Origin: Taudactylus pleione | Lineage: Eukaryota > Chordata > Amphibia > Anura > Myobatrachidae | Direction: 5' to 3' | Assembly: GCA_031769625.1 (NCBI GenBank) | Contig: JAUIMM010000015.1 | Location: 26,814,501-26,878,500 of the forward strand | DNA: 64,000 nt | Part shown: piece after piece, positions 22,846 to 31,610 of the stretch | Position numbering within the stretch: the stretch's first letter is position 1 | How the letters are laid out: each line of letters opens with the position of its first letter | Made by a program: the position numbers and the translations under genes | Notes under the pieces: generated by a model | Databases searched by the model: none | What the model was told of the DNA's origin: nothing | What the model saw: the letters and a program-made list of their open reading frames with translations, nothing else

Positions 22846-23930
22846 AAGTCTATGCGTCCCCTCCAAAACAGCCACATTAGTGCCTGGAAAGAACTGGCTG
22901 AAGAAGAAATTGGACGTTCACAGAATTGTGAGGAGAGTCTCAATGTGTCCACGAGTGCTATGTAAGAGTCTGACATATCAGATTCTAATGCTGTAAGTAT
23001 ACAGCAGCCTTCCGCCACAATATCTCAAACATTTGGAAAGATAAGGATGATTATTTAGGATGCTACTTTGAAAGTGCAACATGATGAGGGAGATAATCAC
23101 ACTTCTGACCAGAATGAAGATAACAAGGATGAATGTGTAGGACTTGTAGAAGATAATGAGAATGACGTTGATTGTGTCAAAGTAAGGAGATGCGTACAAC
23201 TGAATTCCTTATAAGACTGATATGATGCTTTCACAACTTGCAGCGTATGTAAAACATCAGAAGATGGGCCCACATTCTGACTTGCAGGTGATTCTGAATC
23301 AGGCCCAAAGTTATTAAGCTCCTAGAAAATGCCACCGTACCGACTGTATGTGGGCATTTTCAGGATTCAGTGACTGCTTATAGAACACTACAGCAGCTGC
23401 TAAATATTATGACCTCTTTGCCACCAATTGAAGCAAGACATAGCAACCAGGGGGAATTCCACACTTTATGGTGCAGCGACTGGAGGAACAGCAATCAAGA
23501 TGGGATGTAGTTCTAATACCGACAGTCAGGATGCCGGCACCGGAATCCCGACACCTGTCAGAATCCCAACATCATGATGGTAACTAGTGAGGTTAGTGGG
23601 AGGGTTAGGTAGTATGGGGAGGGTTAAGGTTAGGCACTAGGGGAGGAGGGTTAGGTTTAGGCAGCAGGGAGGGAGGGTTAGAATACCTATCAACAGGTGT
23701 CGGTATCTTAGCCCTGTCGGGATACCAGTGTCGGGATTCTGATCACTAGGATCTCGTACCTAACCCATCAAGACAAACACATGAAAGTTACGGTATTGGG
23801 AGAGATTGGACTTGTTACCTTACTGCAGCACTTGGGGAATGATTTCAGATTTATGCAAACTACTCAAACCACTTGAAATTGTAACAAATGAAGAGCTAAG
23901 ACACTGCCAGCCTAAGTGAAGTTCAAAGGT
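22846..23930 (+). pseudogene. Decayed hAT (ZBED-like) transposase
   Basis: Short conserved blocks remain on the plus strand. Near 23455-23510 it reads NSTLY then VQRLEEQQSRWDVV, the hAT motif that precedes the C-terminal half. After a MITE insertion it resumes near 23840 with ISDLCKLLKPLEIVTNEE, the block that normally follows about 50-80 residues later. An acidic N-terminal-like stretch (DNHTSDQNEDNKDECVGLVE) lies at about 23090-23155. Multiple stops and frameshifts are present. The match of motif order to the intact transposase at 57206-60337 supports the family. The start is uncertain. Confidence 0.65.
23502..23758. mobile_element. Telomere-core MITE inserted in the hAT relic
   Basis: It starts gggatgtagttctaataccg, has the ggttaggcactagg core, and ends near ctagg then atctcgtac. 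It separates two parts of the hAT transposase that are contiguous in the intact protein, so it inserted after the hAT element. The exact target duplication cannot be fixed because the MITE end and the host codons overlap in sequence. Confidence 0.6.
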
Positions 23931-24250
23931 AACTAAGGTTTTTGGCGCCCAGGACAAAACCATAAATGGTGCTTAACAAAAAATAATTCTAGAAAAGCAT
24001 GATAGAAATCTCATATAGATACATACACCTGGTTCATTGCTACAAATATGAAACTTTTATTTTTTACTTTTAACTATTTAAGCAGGGTCTGAGGATTTTT
24101 TATTTTTACTAATAAAGCTTTTTTTTACTACACTGCAATTTAGATTTCAGTTTGGACATACCTCTCCCAAATACCCCACCTGCATTGCTACATAGTTTTA
24201 CCAAGATGCACAGTTACTTGCTCTATCTTATGCTGGGTACACACGTAGTG

Positions 24251-24319
24251 ATTAAAATGCAAGATTTGAACAATAACGATATCTATCACATCATTATTGT
24301 TCAAATCTTGCATTTTAAT
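24251..24319. repeat. Perfect snap-back hairpin, 26-bp arms
   Basis: The left arm 24251-24276 (attaaaatgcaagatttgaa then caataa) is perfectly complementary to the right arm at 24294-24319. The 17-base spacer is cgatatctatcacatca. It lies at the start of a MITE-like region that begins gctgggtacacacg near 24232 and is rich in cgat words up to about 24480. Confidence 0.85.
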
Positions 24320-24670
24320 GTACTTACCAACCTGTGATCGATGCGCGGGCATGCATGAACGATATAGATACCTATCATCGTCCATACATACTCGCCAACT
24401 TGGTCGATATCGATGGCCAAATCATTCAATTCATCCACTGTGATCGATTTGAATGATTTGCGCACATTGATATTGTCCAGGTAAGACACTCCCCGGACAC
24501 TCCCTGGCATCCATTTTACATTAACTATGTGCCACATGGGAGAAGACGCGCAGCTGACTTGTCAAAGGAAAAGCATGCAAAGCAGGTAAGTAGGCCACCC
24601 CTGGCCACCAATGACGGGGGGCAGTGATTCGGGTGCTGCTACCATTGTCAGCACCTTATTGACAGCACGC

Positions 24671-24756
24671 ATATTAGTCCCACTATAAAGGCCAGCATTG
24701 CATATGGGCCACATAAGGGGCCATTGCAATGCTGGCCTTTATAGTGGGACTAATAT
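24671..24756. repeat. Perfect snap-back hairpin, 32-bp arms
   Basis: The left arm, atattagtcccactataaag then gccagcattgca (24671-24702), is an exact inverted copy of 24725-24756. The 22-base spacer contains tatgggccacataagggg. The absence of mismatches over 32 bases indicates a recent origin or ongoing correction. Confidence 0.9.
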
Positions 24757-24809
24757 GTATGCTGGCAAAAAGGTGCTGATGCCAGTCACATATGGGCCAC
24801 ATTAGGCTC

Positions 24810-25027
24810 TAATATAGGGGCATTGCATAAGGGGCTCATAAATATGGGGGCATTGCATATGGGGCTCATAAATATGGGGGAATTGCATAAGGGGATAATA
24901 AATATGGGGGCAATGCATATGGGGCTCATAAATCTGGGGGCATTGCATAAGGGGCTCATAAATATGGGGGAATTGCATAAGGGGATAATAAATATGGGGC
25001 AATGCATATGGGGCTCATGAATATGGG
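24810..25027. repeat. 30-bp minisatellite, about 7 copies
   Basis: The unit is about aatatgggggcattgcataa then ggggctcata. Alternating variants (ggctcataaatatgg, ggataataaatatgg) give a two-unit pattern. The unit length is a multiple of three, so ORFs stay open on both strands by chance. Confidence 0.9.
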
Positions 25028-25318
25028 GGTGTCATGTCCCACGATATGTGTTTCATATGCTGTTTAGTTTCTTTAATGTTATTATTGCAAGGCTTTGCAT
25101 CTTGTAAATTTTGTCCTTCCTGATTCTCTGTAGCTAGGATCTGATGTCATCAACCCTCATTTCTTCCTGTCTGTAGCTCAGTGTGTGTCTGCCATTTTAG
25201 ATTGCAGTTGCTCCTGTTGAGCTCTGGTAAACTATCATCTTTTCACCTACTATGTTATGCATAATTATAAGAATATCAGCTTGAAATAAACCTTCATCTG
25301 GATTCTTCATACGTGCCT
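25028..25318 (+). repeat. Putative BEL/Pao 5-prime LTR, interrupted
   Basis: It begins tgtcatgtcccacgatatg directly after the 30-bp array and carries a poly-A signal (gaaataaacc, about 25285). It runs up to the point where a Harbinger MITE is inserted. It precedes a BEL/Pao gag reading frame at 26048, which is the position expected for the LTR. No 3-prime LTR was found to confirm it, so the boundaries are tentative. Confidence 0.45.
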
Positions 25319-25763
25319 TACCACCCACAGCCTATACGAGCGTGCAGTTTGATGGCCGCGATGGCCTTGACCATCGCGACCATCGCCACTGCGAGCCGGA
25401 GCCTGCGGTTGAGGTTTTCAACCGCAAGGCCCGTAGTGATTTTGGCTCTATCAGAGCCAAAATCACTCCCACTGACATCACTAGTGATGTCAGTGGGCCG
25501 GCTTCTGACGGTAGGCGTTCCCTTGGGAATGCCCCCGTCAGGGAGGCACGCCCCCGGCGCGCCCACCAAAGGGGGCGTGCTGTCAATCAACATCGACAGC
25601 ATGCTCCCTTTGATCAGACACAACGAGCGAAGGAAAGTCCTTCGCTCGTCGCGTCTGGCGCATGCGCACGACGGAGCTCCCGCCGTCGTGCGCATGTGCA
25701 GTGCACAACATCGACCCACTTGCGAGCGGACAGCCGCTCGCGAGTGGGTGTGAATCAGGCCCA
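25319..25763. mobile_element. Multi-hairpin Harbinger MITE, copy 2 (truncated)
   Basis: This is the reverse orientation of the copy at 47313. It reads from the cacccacagcctatacgagc hairpin through the same sequence of stems and ends gtgtgaatcaggccc. The opposite end, including its terminal repeat and the gagcgtccaggaggacgctc segment, is missing. It lies in the BEL/Pao leader/LTR region. Confidence 0.85.
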
Positions 25764-26047
25764 AAGTCTCTTGGTGGTTCAATACAAATATACACAGGAA
25801 TTATCTCAGGGGCCTTACACTTACAGCCTGGTTATTGAGTCAGAATAGTGAAAAGATGGTTGATAAAAACTGTTATAAACACCAGTAAGCCATATGCAGC
25901 TTCTGCAGATACAAAAACAATAACAAGCTTGCATATAGTGTAAGAAGAAATCATCAGAGTGTGCAGCTAACACTACAGCATAGATTCTTCTAGCAAGCTA
26001 CATACTCACTCCAGTATTATTCAGATCCATTCTACCTGTGTGATATC
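25764..26047 (+). other. BEL/Pao leader region
   Basis: Non-coding sequence between the MITE and the gag start. It probably comprises the end of the LTR and the untranslated leader. A primer binding site could not be assigned with confidence. Confidence 0.35.
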
Positions 26048-29000
26048 ATGGCTGAAGGGAACACTGCACAGTCTGTTCAAGATGAACAATATCTACAATC
26101 AGAACAAGGAGAAATACTGGATCCCAACCTGCAGTCTAAATGCCCTGCTAAGTCTACATGGAAGGTTAAAGAGAATCTTGAAGGTAGGAAACATGAACTT
26201 TCTTCCGATGTCCTAAACTTATGGCAAAAGTTGCTAAATCATATGTCCACCCTCTCTCAACCTGTTTCTGATGTGTCACCACTAGAGGGAGCCCTAGGAC
26301 AGCTTTGTTCAGTATATGAACTTTGGGGGTCATTCAGACCCGCTTGCGAGCGCAGGACGCTCGCAAGCGGGTCGATGTTACCCCATTGTGCTCGACGGAG
26401 GGAGCTCCGTCGTGCGCATGCGCGAGACCCGGACAGCGACAGCCAAGCTGTCGCTCCGGGTCTCGCACCAAAGGTTGCGTGCTGTCGATGGTGACTGACA
26501 GCACGCCCCCTTTGGTGGGCGTGCCGGGGGCGTGGCTGCCAGACGGAGGCGTTCCCATGGGAACGCCTACCGTCTGGGTCCGGCCCCACTGACATCACTA
26601 GTGAAGTCAGTGGGAGTGATTTTGGCTCTGATAGAGCCAAAATCACTCCAGGGCTTGCGGCCACCGAGACCCTACCACAGGGTCTCGTCGCAACCCCGAT
26701 GGTCGCGAAGGTCTTGACCATCGCGACCATCTTTTTCGCCGCTCGCATATGCTGTGGGTGGTCACCCACAGCTATGCGAGTGGCCAGGAGGCCGCTTCCT
26801 TTTTAGGTAGGAGGGCACTGATTCAGAGCGAGCGCTCTGGTCAGAGCGTCCGGCTCTGAATCAGGCCCTTTATACACTGAAAAACCAGGAATATGTAAGC
26901 ATTCTAAGAAAACTCAATACTCAGGATTTTTTATAAGAATTGCAAAGCTTTAATGACCTTAATTTAAAGTTAAATCCAGGACAGCAGCAAGAATCGCACA
27001 ATTATTGCAAACATCATCACATATTTCTGTGTCCACCAGGTATTCAAAACGATCATCTAAGTCTCGATGTTCAAAATATTCCATGCTCAGCAAGCAACTT
27101 ATAAAGGCCCATGCAGATGCAGAGACCACCAAAATGCAAGCCGACTTTGCACAAAAAAAGGCAGAATTGGAAGCCAGAGCAGTGCGCGAAAAGGCAGAAA
27201 TGGAAGCTAGAGCAGCGGAAATAGAAGCTTTAGAGAAACAATGTGAGCACGCCACAGCAATGGTACGGTTAAAGGTTTTGGAACAAGCTGCTAGTGGAAG
27301 TGAAAGGGACAGCATCAGTGTAAGTGAAGTGGATGCGGAGGATTCACTTAAGCGCACAAGAGACTGTGTCCTATGCCAAAACAGTGAACCCCTAGTTGCT
27401 GCAGACATTCCTAACAATGCGGACATTTTTCCAGAGCAAAAGGACTCAGATCCCTATGCAACACGCCACATCCAAGGTCACTACAATGCACAATCACTTC
27501 GTCATCCTGACCCATTTTCACACACCACAGTGCACCAAGGCCCAACTCCTCAACAAGGACCCAATATACAAACACTGGGTCACAAACCAATATGCCAGTA
27601 AGTCACCAGGTCCCTGGCAACCACACAGTCCCACATGCAGCGAGACCTATGGACTTTAAACCAGCTCTTAGGCTGAATGTCTATGCAGACCCGTACCTCC
27701 CTATGTCTCTTACCCAGAACACCACAAATAATATGAACAGCACTACTCAGCCAGCAATTCCTTGCCCAAAGTCAGAGAAAACAGATATGTCAGACTTTGC
27801 AAGATACATGGTTCGCCGTGAACTTACTAAGACCGGCCTCACTAGGTTTTACGACCAGCCTGAGAACTACAGAGGTTGGAAATGTGCCTTCACAACCGCA
27901 ATTAGTGATCTTGGCATTACTGCTGCTGAAGAACTAAATCTGCTGATCACGTGGCTCGGCCCACAGTCTACAGAACTTGTTAACAGACTCAGATCTGTTC
28001 ATATTGATAATCATATGGCAGATCTTACTGCTGCTTGGGAAAGGTTAGAACAAAGTCCTGAAGCCATAGAGAATGCTCTGTTGAAACGGCTGTGAGATTT
28101 TCCAAAAATATCTGTCAAGGACAATGAGAAATTCCAAGAGCTCAGTGACCTACTCTTTGAGCTAAAGCTGGCCAAAACAGATAGTCACTTACCTGGCCTC
28201 AGTTACTGTACCTGGACACAGCTCATGGGGTAAACCCAATAGTTTCCAAGCTGCCATACAGTATTCAAGAAAAGTGGAATACACTCGGTTCAAAATACAA
28301 AAGGGAAAATCTAGTCTCCTTTCCTCCATTTTCCTATTTCTGTGAGTTTGTCAGGAACATAGCAGAATCCAAGACTGAACCAAGCTTCTCCTACAGTGAG
28401 TCAACTCATCTTGGTTCACCTACTCCCAAGTATGACAGTCCACGCTCTAACTACAAGAACCACAGAGGTCCAGTGTCAGTAAAAAGACTGAAATCTTTCA
28501 CACTCCAACATCAGCTCCTGACAAGAGCAGCCAAGGTGAAAGGATTGAAAACCCCAATCGCCTGTGTCCCATTCATAAGAAGCCTCGTCCCCTCAAGAAA
28601 TGCATTGGTTTCAGAAAAAAACCTCTCCAGGAATGCAGGGAACTTTTAAGGAAATTTGGGGTATGTTTCCTATGTTGTGCCTCTACTGACCATTTTGCTA
28701 AGGACTGTAAAACCACTATTAAGTGCATAGAGTGCGGCTGTGAGGACCACGTGCAGGCACTTCACCCATCTCAATCCAATCCTACACCGCCTGCACATTT
28801 TCCTCCTGCACCAAGGCATGGCGGGGAGAATGCAGATCAAACAGCAAGTCGTATTAACATATCTTCTTCATGCACTAAAGTCTGTGGGGAAGATCTTTGT
28901 GGCAAGTCTTGTGCAAAGATATGGCTAGTCACTGTATACCCCAAGGGACAGCCAGAAAAGATTCTAAAGATGTACTGCATCTTAGATGATCAGAGCAACC

Positions 29001-29275
29001 GATCACTCGCAAGACCAGAGCTCTTTGATCTGTTAAACTTAAAGGGAGATGCTTACACTTACACCTACAGGTACCCACTGTAGTGGAATTACAGAGGTCT
29101 CTGGAAGAAGAGCAAGTGGACTGGTTGTAGCTTCTCTCAAAGACAATCTTGAGATACCCTTACCCACACTTGTTGAGTGTAACCAGATTCCATCCAACAA
29201 AGAGGAAATTCCTACACCAGCGGTCGCTCCTCATCACACTCACCTAAGGCCTATATCCAATGAAATACCAATGAG
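26048..29275 (+). pseudogene. BEL/Pao gag-protease relic
   Basis: The N-terminus starts at ATG 26048 (MAEGNTAQSVQDEQY). After the MITE at 26325-26868, a lysine/glutamate-rich coiled-coil segment follows (27060-27300, with repeated KAE.EARA). Then comes the gag core with FYDQPENYRGWKCAF and AWERLEQSPEAIENALLKRL (27840-28090). Zinc knuckles follow at about 28670-28750 (CLCCASTDHFAKDC, CIECGCEDH). Last is the pepsin-like protease of this clade with MYCILDDQSNRSLARPELF near 28970-29030. At least four stops or frameshifts break it (27601, 28093, 28231, near 28600). Homology ends at about 29275, before any reverse transcriptase. Confidence 0.75.
26325..26868. mobile_element. Multi-hairpin Harbinger MITE, copy 3
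   Basis: It starts GGGGGTCATTCAG and ends CTGAATCAGGCCC, with ttt on both sides (26322-26324, 26869-26871), a 3-bp target duplication. It interrupts the BEL/Pao gag. The first stem, gacccgcttgcgagcg with its perfect complement, and the third, gagacccgg and cagcgacag with complements, differ in sequence from copies 4 and 5 but keep full pairing. Confidence 0.9.
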
Positions 29276-29504
29276 TATTGTTATGTTCTTGCACAAGTTT
29301 ATGGCTATTTGCTATATAGCACAATAAAGCTATATGTTTGTAATTTCCATGGAGTGCTGGTTTTCCATCTGTTTGGTGTAACCTTGTTTGAGGTTGCACC
29401 AAGTGGATTGTTTTTTGTAAATTTCTTGCTTCAGCCTTGCACCCTGATATTTAATATTGTGAGTGTGCGGCTCCTGCACTTTTATATATAATATATATAT
29501 ATAT
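29276..29504. other. Unclassified sequence between BEL/Pao relic and gypsy LTR
   Basis: It contains an AATAAA at about 29322 and ends in an (AT)n tract into which the gypsy element inserted. It may belong to a third repeat that also includes 35099-35369. I could not classify it. Confidence 0.35.
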
Positions 29505-30109
29505 TGTGATAGGATCACGGGTAAAATGGTCTGTGGCAGGTACATTTGTCCCAGATTCCTGTCTTATGTGTTTTAAAACCCCCAGGAGAAAGTCTGCAGT
29601 GTAGCAGGCTTGAGTCTCGGCTTTTTGAAAAGCCGGTTTGGGACCTGGGGGTTGTGGGTGAGAGGAGAAGGAGGGCTCCACCCACGGCCACTCCAGGTTT
29701 TGGTTCTCGAAGCCTGGTAACAGGCTTGTTAGTTTTCCACCTGAGAGTGGCCAATATAAGCCTAGTTTGTTTAGGGCTGATGGTCTCACCTGGGAGAGCA
29801 GACAGGGAGTTTGCTCAGAGACACTTGAAAACCTAACTGTAAGTGTTGTGCTGTGCTTTTGTTGCTGGTGAGGGCATTAGGCCCTGCCAGGTTCTGGTAG
29901 TGAGGGAACTACCTGTGAAGTTAGTGCCCCGACAGGTCTAGGATTTACGTTTATGTTTTCTTTGTGTTATTTCTGACATTGCACAATAAAGACTGGCGCC
30001 GACCAGTTTGTACTTGCATCCAGTCTGGCGTACTGTTTCCCAGCTGCTGTGTGTGAAAGGAAGGAGTCCTCTACCCAGGAGAGAGACCCCCTAACCTAAC
30101 TGTGTCACA
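29505..30109 (+). repeat. Gypsy 5-prime LTR
   Basis: It starts tgtgataggatcacgg and ends ctgtgtcaca. Within it, a TATA-like caatataagcc lies at about 29750-29760 and a poly-A signal cacaataaag at about 29982-29991. Confidence 0.92.
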
Positions 30110-30130
30110 ATATGGTGGAGAATGCGGGCA
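30110..30130 (+). promoter_or_regulatory. Candidate primer binding site
   Basis: Two to three bases after the LTR the sequence reads tggtggagaatgcgggc. TGG is the expected complement of a tRNA CCA end. I could not identify which tRNA it matches. Confidence 0.5.
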
Positions 30131-30300
30131 ACCACACACACTAAAGTTGCAGCAAGAGGAAAACCATTTAAAAATTAAAGGGACAGACACCCAATTTGTG
30201 AGTGTGGAAATAACACTGTGTCCTTGGAGTCCCATAGAGGAGGCGTCAGCCAATGCTCAGAGAGGCAAGGTTCAGCTTCCAACCTACACCCCAGGACAAA

Positions 30301-31230
30301 ATGGAGGACATTATTAAGGCCTTGCTCCAAGCTACAGCAGCTCAGCAGGAATCTACCAGGGCTCAGCAGGAAGCTACAGCAGCTCAGCAGGAGACTAACA
30401 GACTTCAACGGGTCTCCATTGAGGAAACCCGCCAGGCCTTAGCGGAAAACAGCCAGGCGATAAGAGAGGTGGTACAGCACCTGGTCGCCCGGCCCAGAGA
30501 TGTTGCTACTGGTCCTCCCACCCCCACTCACTCCATACGAGCCAGTCACTTCCTTCAAAAGATGACTTCGGGTGATGATGTGGAGGCCTATCTCGCCGCA
30601 TTTGAAAGAACGGCCGAAAGGGAGAGTTGGCCCAAGGAGCAGTGGGCAAGTCTGGTGGCACCTTTTTTGTCTGGGGAGCCACAAAAAGCATATTTCGACT
30701 TATGCCTGGCTAATGCCTAGGACTATAAAAAACTAAAACAGGAGATCCTAACTCGCTTGGGAGTCCCCTCCTTTGTTCGTGCCCAACGGGTCCACCGCTG
30801 GGAGTTCCATAGGGACAAGCCTCCACGTTCACAGATGCATGACCTCGTCCATCTGTCCTCAAAATGGCTACAGCCCGAGACGCTGACGGGACCACAGATC
30901 GTGGAAAGGGTCATGATGGACCGGTACCTGCGATCATTACCTGTGACTCTGCGCAAGTGGGTGAGCCATGCAGTCCGCGGACCAGTTGGTCGAGCTGGTG
31001 GAGAGGTACGTGGCGGCTGAGGAGCTGATGAGTATGCCCCACCGAGCCCCGATGGCGCACCGGCAAACTCCCACAGACACTGGTAAGATTGTTCCAGGGG
31101 AGAAGGGTTCTGGGCGGTGGAATGTACCCAAGACTGAGGGTTCTTGCCCCGTAAACGACTAGACATTAATATGACTCAGTGTTTCCGATGTGGTGGCTTC
31201 GGCCATATTGCCGCTAATTGTTCACTTACA
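30301..31230 (+). pseudogene. Gypsy gag with SCAN-like capsid and zinc knuckle
   Basis: ATG 30301 opens a segment with a repeated TAAQQE coiled-coil stretch. [20 protein letters not shown] then starts the capsid. Its C-terminal half (30800-31020) contains WEFHRDKPPRSQMHDLVHLS, WLQPETLTGPQIVERVMMDR and LVELVERY. This is the part of Gmr1-like capsid from which the vertebrate SCAN domain derives. A CX2CX4HX4C zinc knuckle, CFRCGGFGHIAANC, is at about 31180-31221. A TAG at 30718-30720, a frameshift near 30965 and another near 31140 interrupt it, so this copy cannot make full Gag. Confidence 0.85.
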
Positions 31231-31299
31231 GCTGAACCTATGCAATGTGATACTGCTCATGTCTACCGCAGGGGGTCTTTCTTTGCACAGACAGCCTGT

Positions 31300-31610
31300 A
31301 CGGCTGACCGGCAGGCTGAGACTGATAAGCACCTGTGTACTCACTGTAGATGGCAACCGAGTAGAGGCACTGTTAGACTCTGGTAGCTTGGTGACACTTA
31401 TAAAAGCTGAGCTGGTGAACCCCTTGAGGCATACAGGGAAAACTGTGGGTGTGACCTGCATACATGGGGATACTCGATATTATGTTACGGCCGAGGTGAA
31501 CATCGAGACACCATGTGGCTCTGCTATAGTTTCTGTGGGTTTGGTGCATGGTCTGGTGTACGATGCAATATTGGGGAGAGACTTTGCTCACTTCTGGAGT
31601 TATTCCCTTT
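31300..31610 (+). pseudogene. Gypsy aspartic protease
   Basis: The reading frame contains ALLDSGSLVTLI (catalytic D-S-G, here DSG) at about 31367-31402 and DAILGRDF at about 31562-31585. These are the two hallmark blocks of retropepsins. It lies in a different frame from both the zinc knuckle upstream and the pol ORF downstream, with the second shift near 31600. It is unclear which shifts are original frameshifting sites and which are mutations; the gag region is clearly damaged. Confidence 0.75.

Noticed and set aside
25313..26769. ORFs of 80-170 codons over the GC-rich MITEs, on both strands
   Set aside because: They lie wholly inside hairpin MITEs lacking stops because of high GC. The same peptides recur at 45301-45879 and 47278-47793.
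29451..29836. ORFs over the gypsy LTRs (also 34447-34820)
   Set aside because: The same ORFs appear in both LTRs because the sequence is duplicated; they overlap the TATA and poly-A region and show no known domain.
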